From Mycobacterium szulgai (GTDB lineage: Bacteria; Actinomycetota; Actinomycetes; Mycobacteriales; Mycobacteriaceae), in NCBI RefSeq assembly GCF_002116635.1, contig NZ_LQPW01000148.1, positions 1-64,000 on the forward strand: a DNA stretch of 64,000 nt, written 5' to 3'. The notes beneath the pieces were generated by a model. It was not told the DNA's origin, did not search any database, and was given only the letters and a program-made list of their open reading frames with translations. The translations under genes and the position numbers were made by a program. Positions within the stretch are counted from its first letter, which is position 1. The number at the start of each line of letters is the position of its first letter. This document shows positions 50,934 through 60,113 of the stretch, in pieces.

Positions 50934-51611
50934 ATGGTGGACTCCGTGGAAAAGCCCTCCGGGCACCTGCGCCCGACGGCCTGGCTCACCGCGGCATTGC
51001 GCTTCGTGGCCAGTGCCCCGCTCACGTATCTGTGGGTGACCGTCTTGCTCATCACCACGATCATCGCCCGCCACCTGACCAGGCGGCAGTACCACACCGT
51101 GGTCGTCGACGGTTCCACCAACATCCACGATTTGAGCCGGGATCCGCTCGACGTGCTGTTCTACAGCCTGCTGTGGATCGACGGTCGCTACTGGACACCG
51201 TATTTGGTGCTGTTCACTCTGTTTCTCGCCCCGGCCGAGCAGTGGCTGGGCCAATTACGCTGGCTCACAGTGGGGTTAACCGCGCACATCGCGGCCACCT
51301 ATATCAGCGAAGGGCTGCTGTATCTGGCGATCCAGCATCACCTGGAACCGCAACGGCTGGTCCATGCCCGCGATATCGGGGTGAGTTACTTCCTGGTGGG
51401 AGTGACGGCCGTGCTTGCCTACCGAATACGGCCGCCGTGGCGATGGGCCTACCTGGCCGTACTGATCACGACCTTTGCCGTGCCGCTGATCATCAAGCTG
51501 AACTTCACCGCGATCGGGCACTTCTCGGCGATATTCATCGGCCTGTGTTTCTATCCGATGGCCCGAAGTCGCCGGCCAGCGCCTAGCCCCGGGTGGCCGA
51601 AAGACACGTAG
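50934..51611 (+). CDS. Rhomboid-like membrane protein, second copy
   Basis: The 225-residue tandem paralogue keeps LAPAEQWLGQLRWLTVGLTAH, the candidate serine in DIGVSYFLVGV and the candidate histidine in FTAIGHFSAIFIGLCFYPMAR. The N- and C-terminal tails differ from the first copy. ATG 50934. By position the pair matches Rv3434c, a single gene in M. tuberculosis as I recall it. Confidence 0.7.
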   Translation: MVDSVEKPSGHLRPTAWLTAALRFVASAPLTYLWVTVLLITTIIARHLTRRQYHTVVVDGSTNIHDLSRDPLDVLFYSLLWIDGRYWTPYLVLFTLFLAPAEQWLGQLRWLTVGLTAHIAATYISEGLLYLAIQHHLEPQRLVHARDIGVSYFLVGVTAVLAYRIRPPWRWAYLAVLITTFAVPLIIKLNFTAIGHFSAIFIGLCFYPMARSRRPAPSPGWPKDT

Positions 51612-51621
51612 TGTCAGGCAC

Positions 51622-53037
51622 ATGCGCCACTACTACTCGGCCCAGGTGATCCGCGAAGCCGAGGCCCCGCTGCTGGCCAGCCTGCCCGACGGCGCGCTGA
51701 TGCGGCGGGCGGCCTTCGGGCTGGCCAGCCAGATCATCGGCGAACTGAAAGCGCGGACGGGCGCAGTGGCCGGGCGTCGGGTCTGCGCGGTCGTCGGATC
51801 GGGTGACAACGGCGGCGATGCGCTCTGGGCGGCCACGTTCCTGCGCCGCCGCGGTGCGGCCGCCGACGCGGTACTGCTCAAACCCGAACACACTCATCGC
51901 GCCGGGCTGGCCGCTTTCCGTAAGGCTGGTGGCCGGGTAGTCGAAAAGGTATCGGCAGCAACGGATCTCGTTATCGACGGCGTGGTCGGCATCTCGGGTT
52001 CCGGCCCGTTGCGGCCGGCGGCGGCCGAGGTTTTCGACGCTGCCGCGGGCATCCCGGTGGTGGCTGTCGACATCCCCAGCGGCATCGACGTGGCGACCGG
52101 GGCGATCACCGGCCCCGCGGTCCATGCCGCAGTGACCGTCACCTTCGGCGGCCTCAAACCTGTGCATGCGCTGGCCGATTGCGGCCGGGTGGAGCTGGTC
52201 GATATCGGGCTGGATCTGCCTGACACGGACGTGTTGGGCTTCGAGGCTGCCGACGTTGCCGCGCGCTGGCCAGTGCCCGGCGCCCGCGACGACAAGTACA
52301 CCCAGGGTGTGACGGGGGTGCTGGCCGGTTCGTCGACATACCCGGGCGCGGCGGTGCTGTGTGCCGGCGCTGCCGTCGCGGCCACCTCCGGCATGGTCCG
52401 CTACGCCGGAAGTGCCCACCCCGAGGTGCTTTCGCACTGGCCCGAGGTCATCGCGTCGCCGACACCCGCGGCGGCCGGGCGGGTGCAGTCCTGGGCGGTC
52501 GGGCCGGGGCTGGGCACCGACGAAGCGGGGGCTGCAGCGTTGTGGTTCGCGCTGGAAACCGACCTGCCGGTGATCGTCGATGCCGATGGGCTGACCATGC
52601 TGGCGGCCCATCCCGACCTGGTGGCCAACCGCGAGGCGCCTACCGTGCTGACGCCGCACGCCGGTGAATTCGCCCGGCTGGCCGGATCGCCGCCCGGCGA
52701 CGATCGCGTCGGCGCCTGTCGCAGGCTGGCCGACGCGTTCGGCGCGACCGTGCTACTCAAGGGCAACGTCACCGTCATCGCCGACCCAGGCGGCCCGGTC
52801 TATCTGAATCCGGCCGGACAGGCCTGGGCGGCCACCGCCGGCTCCGGCGACGTGCTGTCCGGGATGATCGGCGCGCTGCTGGCCTCCGGGTTGCCCGCCG
52901 CCGAGGCGGCCGCGATGGCGGCGTTCGTCCACGCCCGTGCCGCGGCGCTGTCAGCGGCCGACCCGGGACCCGGCGAGGCGCCCACGTCGTCGTCGCGAAT
53001 CCTGCATCACATCCGGGCCGCGATCGCGGCCATCTAG
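51622..53037 (+). CDS. nnr: Bifunctional NAD(P)H-hydrate epimerase / dehydratase
   Basis: Repairs hydrated NADH and NADPH. The N-terminal YjeF domain has VVGSGDNGGDALWAA and VDIPSGIDVATG. The C-terminal ribokinase-like domain has GPGLGTDE, VLTPHAGEFARL and the nucleotide site TAGSGDVLSGMIGALLASG. The 471-residue length fits the fused form. It starts 10 bases after the rhomboid-like gene. Confidence 0.96.
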   Translation: MRHYYSAQVIREAEAPLLASLPDGALMRRAAFGLASQIIGELKARTGAVAGRRVCAVVGSGDNGGDALWAATFLRRRGAAADAVLLKPEHTHRAGLAAFRKAGGRVVEKVSAATDLVIDGVVGISGSGPLRPAAAEVFDAAAGIPVVAVDIPSGIDVATGAITGPAVHAAVTVTFGGLKPVHALADCGRVELVDIGLDLPDTDVLGFEAADVAARWPVPGARDDKYTQGVTGVLAGSSTYPGAAVLCAGAAVAATSGMVRYAGSAHPEVLSHWPEVIASPTPAAAGRVQSWAVGPGLGTDEAGAAALWFALETDLPVIVDADGLTMLAAHPDLVANREAPTVLTPHAGEFARLAGSPPGDDRVGACRRLADAFGATVLLKGNVTVIADPGGPVYLNPAGQAWAATAGSGDVLSGMIGALLASGLPAAEAAAMAAFVHARAAALSAADPGPGEAPTSSSRILHHIRAAIAAI

Positions 53038-53072
53038 CCCCACCTAGCCCCATCTACCTGAAAGGATCCGTT

Positions 53073-54458
53073 GTGCCACAACACCATCCGTCTGTGCCCG
53101 CGCACTCGATCGCTCCGGCCTACACCGGTCGCATGTTCACCGCACCGGTGCCGGCGTTGCGGCTGCCGGAGGAGTCGATGGATCCCGAAGCCGCCTACCG
53201 GTTCATTCACGACGAACTGATGCTCGACGGCAGCTCACGGCTGAACCTGGCCACCTTCGTCACCACCTGGATGGACCCCCAGGCCGGACGGCTGATGGCC
53301 GAAACGTTCGACAAGAACATGATCGACAAGGACGAATACCCCGCGACCGCGGCCATCGAGCAGCGCTGCGTGTCCATGGTGGCCGACCTCTTCCACGCCG
53401 AACGCCTGCGCGACGACGATCCGTCCAGCGCCGTCGGAGTGTCGACGATCGGCTCCAGCGAGGCGGTGATGCTGGGCGGGCTGGCGCTGAAATGGCGGTG
53501 GCGGGAGAAGGTCGGTAAGGGGTGGGAGAAGCGCACGCCCAACCTGGTGATGGGGTCCAACGTCCAGGTGGTGTGGGAGAAGTTCTGCCGCTACTTCGAC
53601 GTCGAACCCCGCTACCTGCCGATGGAAGAGGGCCGCTATGTCATCACCCCCGAACAGGTGGTTGACGCCGTCGACGAGAACACCATCGGAGTTGTGGGGA
53701 TCCTGGGTACCACCTACACCGGTGAACTCGAGCCCATCGCCGAAATCTGCGCGGCGCTGGACAAGCTTGCCGCGAGCGGCGGCGTCGACGTCCCGGTGCA
53801 CGTCGATGCCGCCAGCGGTGGTTTCGTGGTGCCGTTCCTGCATCCCGAGCTGGTGTGGGATTTCCGGCTGCCCAGGGTGGTGTCGATCAACGTCAGCGGG
53901 CACAAGTACGGGCTGACCTACCCCGGCGTCGGGTTCGTGGTGTGGCGCAGCGCCGAGTACCTGCCCGACGAGCTGGTCTTCCGGGTGAACTACCTGGGCG
54001 GTGATATGCCGACCTTCACGCTGAACTTCTCTCGCCCGGGCAACCAGGTGGTCGGCCAGTACTACAACTTCCTGCGGCTGGGCCGCGACGGCTATACCAA
54101 GGTCATGCAGGCGCTGTCGCAGACCGCGCGATGGCTGGCGGAGCAGTTGCGCACCGGAGACCATTGCGAGCTCATCTCGGACGGCTCGGCGATTCCGGTG
54201 GTCAGCTTCCGCCTCGCCAGGGATCGCGGGTACACCGAGTTCGACGTGTCCCATGAGCTGCGGACCTTCGGCTGGCAGGTGCCCGCCTACACCATGCCCG
54301 ACAATGCCACTCACGTGTCGGTGCTGCGCATCGTGGTGCGCGAAGGACTGTCTGCGGATCTGGCCAGGGCCCTGCACGACGATGCCGTCACCGCGCTGAG
54401 CACGCTCGACAAGCTCAAGCCGGGCGGACACTATGAGGCTGCGCACTTCGCGCACTGA
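53073..54458 (+). CDS. gadB: Glutamate decarboxylase
   Basis: PLP enzyme that turns glutamate into GABA and consumes a proton, so it supports acid tolerance. The 461-residue protein has the Schiff-base lysine in SINVSGHKYGLTYPGVGF, VHVDAASGGFVVPF, and GSSEAVMLGGLALKWRW. GTG 53073 follows GAAAGGA. It follows nnr by 35 bases as in M. tuberculosis. Confidence 0.96.
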   Translation: MPQHHPSVPAHSIAPAYTGRMFTAPVPALRLPEESMDPEAAYRFIHDELMLDGSSRLNLATFVTTWMDPQAGRLMAETFDKNMIDKDEYPATAAIEQRCVSMVADLFHAERLRDDDPSSAVGVSTIGSSEAVMLGGLALKWRWREKVGKGWEKRTPNLVMGSNVQVVWEKFCRYFDVEPRYLPMEEGRYVITPEQVVDAVDENTIGVVGILGTTYTGELEPIAEICAALDKLAASGGVDVPVHVDAASGGFVVPFLHPELVWDFRLPRVVSINVSGHKYGLTYPGVGFVVWRSAEYLPDELVFRVNYLGGDMPTFTLNFSRPGNQVVGQYYNFLRLGRDGYTKVMQALSQTARWLAEQLRTGDHCELISDGSAIPVVSFRLARDRGYTEFDVSHELRTFGWQVPAYTMPDNATHVSVLRIVVREGLSADLARALHDDAVTALSTLDKLKPGGHYEAAHFAH

Positions 54459-54475
54459 GGCTTGTGGTTTGTGCT

Positions 54476-54740
54476 CTGACCGCGGTGGCGTACGTGCACC
54501 CCATCGATCAGATGAGCCACCATCTGAGCATGCTCGCCCACGACATGAACGGCGAAACCGCTGAGCTACGGCCACGGCACGCCGCTGCGGCTGCGGCTGC
54601 GCAACGAACTCCAGCATGGCTTCAAGCAGGTCAAGTGGATCAAAGGCATCGAGTTTCTGGCCCACTACCCCGAGATCGGCAGCGGTTACGGCGGCTACAG
54701 CGAGGACCACAAGTACTTCGGGCGCCACCAGACCATCTGA
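54476..54740 (+). pseudogene. Frameshifted C-terminal remnant of a sulfite-oxidase-family molybdoenzyme
   Basis: One frame reads VAYVHPIDQMSHHLSMLAHDMNGE; from about 54560 the neighbouring frame reads KPLSYGHGTPLRLRLRNE, then FKQVKWIKGIEFLAHY and GYGGYSEDHKYFGRHQTI before TGA at 54738. Together they match the C-terminal half of molybdopterin-dependent oxidoreductases (DMNG, GxPLRLR and KWIxxIEF motifs). The N-terminal half with the Mo-binding cysteine is missing. A 1-base shift separates the pieces. Confidence 0.65.
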
Positions 54741-54753
54741 ACGTTCTGGGACA

Positions 54754-55941
54754 ATGGCGGCCATGAACGGGTGGGCCGTTACGCCGCTATCGCTGACACC
54801 GGGAGTCCTCGCCGAGGCCGTGGTGGATCTCGGTGCAATCGCGCACAACGTGCGGGTATTGCGCGAGCACGCCGGCAATGCCGGGGTCATGGCCGTCGTC
54901 AAGGCCGACGGCTATGGCCATGGTGCTGTCCGGGTCGCCCACGCGGCGCTGGCGGCCGGAGCCGCCGAGCTCGGTGTGGCCACCCTCGACGAGGCGCTGG
55001 CCTTACGCGCCGACGGCATCACCGCACCGGTGCTGGCCTGGCTGCACCCGCCCGGCCTGGACTTCGCGCCCGCCCTGCTGGGCAACGTGGAGATCGCCGT
55101 GTCGTCGGTGCGCCAACTCGACGAGGTGCTGGATGCGGCGCGACGGACCGGCCGCACGGCAACGGTGACCGTCAAGGTCGACACCGGACTCAACCGCAAC
55201 GGCGTCAGCCCGGCCCAATTTCCGGCGATGCTGGCCGCGCTGCGCCAGGCCGTCGCCGAGGAAGCGATCCGGTTGCGGGCCCTGATGTCGCACATGGTTT
55301 TCGCCGACAAACCCGACGATCCCATCAACGACCTTCAAGCCGAGCGATTCCGCGACCTGCTGGGCCAGGCCAGCGAGCAAGGGGTGAGTTTCGAGCTGGC
55401 GCACCTATCGAACTCGTCGGCCACCATGACTCGGCCCGATCTGGCCTTCGACCTAGTGCGCCCGGGTGTCGCCGTGTACGGGCTGAGCCCGGTCCCTAAG
55501 CTGGGTGACATGGGTCTGGTGCCGGCGATGACCGTGAAATGTCCTGTTGCGCTGGTGAAGTCGATTCGTGCGGGCGAGGGCGTGTCGTACGGTCACACCT
55601 GGATCGCGCCACGCGATACCAACCTGGCGCTGATCCCGGTGGGCTACGCCGACGGCGTGGTCCGCGCGTTGGGCGGGCGGCTGGAGGTGTTGATCAACGG
55701 CCGGCGCCGGCCCGGCGTCGGGCGGGTCTGCATGGACCAGTTCGTCGTCGACCTGGGGCCTGGGCCGCTCGACGTGGCCGAAGGTGACGAGGCGATCCTG
55801 TTCGGGCCCGGCAGCAGCGGTGAGCCGACCGCGCAGGACTGGGCCGATCTCCTGGGCACCATCCACTACGAAGTGGTCACCGGTCCGCGGGGACGCATCG
55901 TCAGAACCTACCGCGAGGCCGAAGGGCCCGAGCGACCTTGA
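54754..55941 (+). CDS. alr: Alanine racemase
   Basis: PLP enzyme that makes D-alanine for peptidoglycan; target of D-cycloserine. The 395-residue protein has the PLP lysine in MAVVKADGYGHGAVR, the catalytic tyrosine in GVSYGHTWIA, and PGVGRVCMDQFVVDLG. ATG 54754 (MAAMNGWAV) was used; the ATG three codons later is possible. The stop overlaps the next start (TTGA). Confidence 0.97.
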   Translation: MAAMNGWAVTPLSLTPGVLAEAVVDLGAIAHNVRVLREHAGNAGVMAVVKADGYGHGAVRVAHAALAAGAAELGVATLDEALALRADGITAPVLAWLHPPGLDFAPALLGNVEIAVSSVRQLDEVLDAARRTGRTATVTVKVDTGLNRNGVSPAQFPAMLAALRQAVAEEAIRLRALMSHMVFADKPDDPINDLQAERFRDLLGQASEQGVSFELAHLSNSSATMTRPDLAFDLVRPGVAVYGLSPVPKLGDMGLVPAMTVKCPVALVKSIRAGEGVSYGHTWIAPRDTNLALIPVGYADGVVRALGGRLEVLINGRRRPGVGRVCMDQFVVDLGPGPLDVAEGDEAILFGPGSSGEPTAQDWADLLGTIHYEVVTGPRGRIVRTYREAEGPERP

Positions 55942-57041
55942 GTGACAGCGAAACCCGTAAACGCCAGAAGGCCTGGCTTGCGGGCGGCGCCGGGCTGACC
56001 GCGGTCGCCACGCTGGTCGGAGCCTCAGCCCGCCGGTCGATGGCCGACCGCGCCCTGCTCGAAGATCCTTGGGCCGATGAGGATTTCGATCGTCTCGACA
56101 GCGATCGCAGCCACGAAGTGGTCACCACCGACGGCGTTACGCTGACGGTGCGCGAGGCCGGCCCGGTGGATGCGCCGCTGACCGTGGTCTTTGCCCACGG
56201 ATTCTGTCTACGCATGGGCGCATTCCACTTTCAGCGGGTACGACTGGCCGAGCGGTGGGGCTCGGACGTGCGGATGGTCTTCTACGATCAGCGCGGGCAC
56301 GGCCAATCCGGTGAAGGCGCCCCGGAGTCCTACACGCTGACCCAGCTCGGCCAGGATCTGGAAGCCGTCGTGCAGGCGGCCGCGCCGCGCGGGCTGATCG
56401 TGTTGGTCGGCCATTCGATGGGCGGCATGACGGTGCTCTCGCATGCCCGCCAATTCCCGGAGCAGTATGGCCAGCGGATCATCGGCGCGGCGCTGATTTC
56501 CTCGGCGGCCGAAGGGGTTACCCGCTCGCCGCTGGGCGAGTTCCTGAAGAACCCGGCCCTGGACGCCGTGCGCTTTGCGGCCAAGTCCGCACCGAAGCTG
56601 GTGCACCGCGGCCGCAACGTGTCCCGCTCGCTGATCGGGCCGATTCTGCGCGCGGCCTCCTACAGTGACCTGCAGGTCAGCCGCAGCCTGGACGCGTTCT
56701 CGCAGCGGATGATGAACGCCACCCCGATCGCCACCCTGATGGGCTTCTTGGGCGCTTTGGAAACTCACGACGAAACGGCCGGGCTGTGGACGCTGCTGCG
56801 AATCCCGACCCTGATCGCCTGCGGTGACCATGACCTGCTCACCCCGGACGAATACTCGCGAAAGATGGCCGCCTCGCTGCCCTTGGCCGAACTGGTAATC
56901 GTCGAAGGGGCCAGCCACCTGGCCCTGCTGGACAAGCCCGAGGCGATCAACGACGGGCTGATCCGGCTGGTCGAGCGGGCCGTTCCGAGCAAGATGACGT
57001 TGCGCTTGCGCCGGTTACGGGAACGGTTCCGGCGTGGATAG
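55938..57041 (+). CDS. Alpha/beta hydrolase
   Basis: The 367-residue protein has a hydrophobic N-terminus (AWLAGGAGLTAVATLVGASA), possibly a membrane anchor or signal. The hydrolase core shows the oxyanion loop FAHGFCLRMG, nucleophile Ser in LVGHSMGGMTVLSHA, Asp in ACGDHDLLTP and His in VEGASHLALL. TTG 55938 overlaps the alr stop. Substrate unknown; perhaps an esterase. It lies between alr and tsaE and overlaps tsaE by 8 bases. Confidence 0.9.
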   Translation: MSDSETRKRQKAWLAGGAGLTAVATLVGASARRSMADRALLEDPWADEDFDRLDSDRSHEVVTTDGVTLTVREAGPVDAPLTVVFAHGFCLRMGAFHFQRVRLAERWGSDVRMVFYDQRGHGQSGEGAPESYTLTQLGQDLEAVVQAAAPRGLIVLVGHSMGGMTVLSHARQFPEQYGQRIIGAALISSAAEGVTRSPLGEFLKNPALDAVRFAAKSAPKLVHRGRNVSRSLIGPILRAASYSDLQVSRSLDAFSQRMMNATPIATLMGFLGALETHDETAGLWTLLRIPTLIACGDHDLLTPDEYSRKMAASLPLAELVIVEGASHLALLDKPEAINDGLIRLVERAVPSKMTLRLRRLRERFRRG

Positions 57042-57492
57042 GCAGGGCACCGCCACGTGTGAGCGCGTGGAGGACACCGTGGCACTGGGATCCCGGCTGG
57101 GCGAACAGCTGCGCGCGGGCGACGTCGTCGTGCTGTCTGGGCCGCTCGGTGCCGGAAAGACCGTGCTGGCCAAGGGGATTGCCGCGGCGATGGATGTCGA
57201 CGGTCCCGTCACCTCACCGACCTACGTCTTGGCGCGCGTGCACCCGCCGCGCCGGTCGGGGCACCCGGCGATGATCCACGTCGACGTCTACCGGCTGCTG
57301 GATCACCGGAGTGCCGACCTGCTGGGCGAACTGGATTCGCTGGACCTCGACACCGATCTGCAGGACGCTGTCGTCGTGGTGGAGTGGGGCGAGGGCCTGG
57401 CCGAACGCCTCTCGGAGCGTCACCTCGACGTTCGTCTCGAGCGAATAAGTCACTCCGACACCAGGATTGCCACGTGGGAGTGGGGATCATGA
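57034..57492 (+). CDS. tsaE: tRNA t6A biosynthesis ATPase TsaE
   Basis: The 152-residue P-loop ATPase has the Walker A motif LSGPLGAGKTVLAKG, TSPTYVLARVH and VVVVEWGEGLAERL. It drives turnover of the TsaB-TsaD complex that makes N6-threonylcarbamoyladenosine at tRNA position 37. GTG 57034. Its stop overlaps tsaB. Confidence 0.95.
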   Translation: MDRQGTATCERVEDTVALGSRLGEQLRAGDVVVLSGPLGAGKTVLAKGIAAAMDVDGPVTSPTYVLARVHPPRRSGHPAMIHVDVYRLLDHRSADLLGELDSLDLDTDLQDAVVVVEWGEGLAERLSERHLDVRLERISHSDTRIATWEWGS

Positions 57493-58106
57493 TTCTGGCC
57501 CTCGACACTTCCACCCCAGCGGTGACAGCGGGCATTGTCCGGCTTGAGAATTTCGCCGTGCTGGCCCAGCGGGCAACCATCGACGCCCGCGCCCACGCCG
57601 AACGGCTGACGCCGAATGTGGTTGCCGCACTTGGCGATGCAGGGTTGACGATGGCCGACCTGAACGCCGTGGTGGTGGGCTGTGGTCCCGGCCCGTTCAC
57701 CGGCCTGCGGGCCGGTATGGCCACCGCCGCCGCCTACGGCCATGCGCTGGATATCCCGGTGCACGGCGTGTGCAGCCTGGACGCCATCGGCGGGCAAACC
57801 AGCGGCGAGGTCCTGGTGGTCACCGACGCACGCCGGCGCGAGGTCTACTGGGCGCGTTACCGCGACGGAATTCGGACCGGCGGACCGGGAGTCAATGCCG
57901 CGGCCGACGTCGACCCCGGCCCGGCGCGGGCGGTAGCCGGCTCTCCGGAACACGCGGCGCTGTTCGACCTGCCCCATATCGAGCCGGTCTATCCGACGCC
58001 GGCCGGCCTCGTCGCCGCGGTATCTGATTGGTCCGCGCATCCGGCGCCACTGGTGGCCCTGTATCTGCGCCGGCCGGATGCCAAACCCTTGGCGGAGCGA
58101 CAATGA
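57489..58106 (+). CDS. tsaB: tRNA t6A biosynthesis protein TsaB
   Basis: The 205-residue ASKHA-fold partner of TsaD starts MILALDTSTPAVTAGIV and has GCGPGPFTGLRAGMATA and TDARRREVYWARY. It is the scaffold of the t6A complex. ATG 57489 overlaps tsaE by 4 bases, and its stop overlaps rimI. Confidence 0.95.
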   Translation: MILALDTSTPAVTAGIVRLENFAVLAQRATIDARAHAERLTPNVVAALGDAGLTMADLNAVVVGCGPGPFTGLRAGMATAAAYGHALDIPVHGVCSLDAIGGQTSGEVLVVTDARRREVYWARYRDGIRTGGPGVNAAADVDPGPARAVAGSPEHAALFDLPHIEPVYPTPAGLVAAVSDWSAHPAPLVALYLRRPDAKPLAERQ

Positions 58107-58570
58107 CCGCTCCCGTCGAGCCCGTCACCCTCGGCGCGCTGACCCGCGCGGACGCCGACCGCTGCGCCGAACTGGAAGCCCAGCTCTTCGACGGTGACGA
58201 CCCATGGCCGACCGTCGCATTCGAACGCGAACTGGCCAGCGCCCGCAACCACTATGTGGGCGCCCGCAGCGCCGGCCTATTGGTCGGCTATGCCGGCATC
58301 TCGCGGCTGGGCCGCACCCCGCCCTTCGAGTACGAGGTGCACACCATCGGCGTCGACCCCGTTTATCAGGGGCAGGGCATCGGCCGTCGGCTACTGGACG
58401 AGCTGCTGGACTTCGCCGACGGCGGCGTCGTCTACCTGGAGGTCCGCACCGACAACGAGGCCGCGCTCGGCCTGTACCGCAGCGTGGGATTCGAGCAGAT
58501 AGGTTTGCGCAAGCGCTACTACCGAGTCAGCGGCGCCGACGCCTACACCATGCGACGGGAGGTTCGCTGA
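58103..58570 (+). CDS. rimI: Ribosomal S18 N-alanyl acetyltransferase
   Basis: GNAT-fold acetyltransferase of 155 residues with the acetyl-CoA loop VDPVYQGQGIGRRLLDELL and LEVRTDNEAALGLYRSVGFEQIGLRKRYY. It acetylates the N-terminus of S18 and, in mycobacteria, probably other proteins. ATG 58103 overlaps tsaB, and the stop overlaps the tsaD start by one base (TGATG). Confidence 0.94.
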   Translation: MTAPVEPVTLGALTRADADRCAELEAQLFDGDDPWPTVAFERELASARNHYVGARSAGLLVGYAGISRLGRTPPFEYEVHTIGVDPVYQGQGIGRRLLDELLDFADGGVVYLEVRTDNEAALGLYRSVGFEQIGLRKRYYRVSGADAYTMRREVR

Positions 58571-59637
58571 TGTCAGGGATGGTCATCCTGGCCATCGAAA
58601 CCTCCTGTGACGAGACAGGTGTCGGGATTGCGCGCCTGGACCCCGACGGAGGCGTGACGCTGCTGGCCGACGAGGTGGCGTCCAGCGTCGACGAACACGT
58701 GCGGTTCGGCGGGGTGGTGCCCGAGATCGCCTCCCGCGCCCATTTGGAGGCATTGGGTCCGGCGATGCGTCGCGCGTTAGCGACGGCTGGCCTGAACAGG
58801 CCCGATGTCGTCGCCGCCACGATCGGCCCAGGGCTGGCCGGCGCGCTGCTCGTGGGGGTGGCTGCCGCCAAAGCGTATGCCGCCGCCTGGGGCGTGCCCT
58901 TCTACGCCGTCAACCACCTGGGCGGACACCTGGCCGCCGACGTCTACGAGCACGGGCCGCTACCCGAATGCGTGGCGCTGCTGGTGTCTGGGGGCCACAC
59001 CCATCTCCTGCACGTGCGTTCGCTGGGTGAGCCGATCGTCGAACTCGGCAGTACGGTCGACGACGCCGCCGGCGAGGCCTACGACAAAGTGGCACGGCTG
59101 CTGGGGCTGGGCTATCCCGGCGGCAAGGTGCTCGACGAGCTGGCCCGGACCTGCGACGGGGAGGCCGCGGACATCCCCGTGTTCCCGCGCGGCATGACCG
59201 GCCCCAACGACGACCCGCACGCGTTCAGCTTCTCGGGCCTCAAGACCGCTGTGGCCCGCTACGTCGAGAGCCACCCGGACTTTCGCACCGCCGATGTCGC
59301 GGCCGGCTTCCAGGAGGCCGTCGCCGACGTGCTGACCAAGAAGGCGGTCCGGGCGGCGGTTGAGCTGGGCGTGTCCACGCTGCTGATCGCCGGGGGAGTG
59401 GCCGCCAATTCCCGGCTGCGCGAGCTGGCCAGCCAACGCTGCGCCGCGGCGGGGCTGACGTTGCGAATACCCAGACCCCGGTTGTGTACCGATAACGGGG
59501 CGATGATCGCGGCGTTCGCCGCGCAACTGGTTGCCGCCGCGGCGCCGCCGTCACCGCTGGATGTGCCCAGCGACCCCGGTTTGCCGGTGGTAACGGGACA
59601 GGTTGTAGGGAAGCAGCGGGCCCCCCTTGAGTGCTAG
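58570..59637 (+). CDS. tsaD: tRNA t6A threonylcarbamoyltransferase TsaD
   Basis: The 355-residue catalytic subunit begins AIETSCDETGVGI. The metal histidines are in SRAHLEALGPAM and FYAVNHLGGHLAAD, and VSGGHTHLL and GGVAANSRLRELA complete the family motifs. It transfers threonylcarbamoyl to A37 of ANN-decoding tRNAs. Its last codons overlap the CIRCE element of groES. Confidence 0.97.
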   Translation: MSGMVILAIETSCDETGVGIARLDPDGGVTLLADEVASSVDEHVRFGGVVPEIASRAHLEALGPAMRRALATAGLNRPDVVAATIGPGLAGALLVGVAAAKAYAAAWGVPFYAVNHLGGHLAADVYEHGPLPECVALLVSGGHTHLLHVRSLGEPIVELGSTVDDAAGEAYDKVARLLGLGYPGGKVLDELARTCDGEAADIPVFPRGMTGPNDDPHAFSFSGLKTAVARYVESHPDFRTADVAAGFQEAVADVLTKKAVRAAVELGVSTLLIAGGVAANSRLRELASQRCAAAGLTLRIPRPRLCTDNGAMIAAFAAQLVAAAAPPSPLDVPSDPGLPVVTGQVVGKQRAPLEC

Positions 59638-59660
59638 CACTCGCATGTATAGAGTGCTAG
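59634..59660 (+). promoter_or_regulatory. CIRCE operator (HrcA site) of groES-groEL1
   Basis: CTAGCACTC (59634-59642), 9 spacer bases, GAGTGCTAG (59652-59660): one mismatch per arm from the consensus TTAGCACTC-N9-GAGTGCTAA. An additional half-site GAGTGCTAG (59629-59637) overlaps the left arm, making a 14-bp palindrome. HrcA binding here should repress the operon until heat shock. Confidence 0.92.
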
Positions 59661-59802
59661 GTGGCAATCGGACAGCTCCTGCGCCGGCACCCGCGACGAC
59701 GACGCGAGGGTTGAGAAGAATGCCAATCACCTGGTAATTCGGACGGTTCCGGGGCCTGCCCCCGGACCGACCGCCAACTCTAACTAGTGGAGGCTCCAAA
59801 TC

Positions 59803-60105
59803 GTGGCGAAGGTGAACATCAAGCCACTCGAGGACAAGATTCTCGTGCAGGCCAACGAGGCCGAGACCACGACCGCGTCCGGTCTGGTCATCCCCGACAC
59901 CGCCAAGGAGAAGCCCCAGGAGGGCACCGTCGTCGCAGTCGGCCCCGGCCGGTGGGACGAGGACGGCGAGAAGCGGATCCCGCTGGACGTTGCAGAGGGT
60001 GACACCGTCATCTACAGCAAGTACGGCGGCACCGAGATCAAGTACGGCGGCGAGGAATACCTGATCCTGTCGGCACGCGACGTGCTGGCTGTCGTTTCCA
60101 AGTAA
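59803..60105 (+). CDS. groES: Co-chaperonin GroES
   Basis: The 100-residue protein begins AKVNIKPLEDKILVQANEAE and has GLVIPDTAKEKPQEGTVVAVGPG with the mobile loop that contacts GroEL. The GTG at 59803 is preceded by AGTGGAGG. It is encoded 77 bases before groEL1. A 142-base leader region follows CIRCE. Confidence 0.98.
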   Translation: MAKVNIKPLEDKILVQANEAETTTASGLVIPDTAKEKPQEGTVVAVGPGRWDEDGEKRIPLDVAEGDTVIYSKYGGTEIKYGGEEYLILSARDVLAVVSK

Positions 60106-60113
60106 CCCGTGTT

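Noticed and set aside
53235..54902. A 555-codon open frame opposite gadB
   Set aside because: It runs through the certain gadB gene and into alr and has no family motifs.
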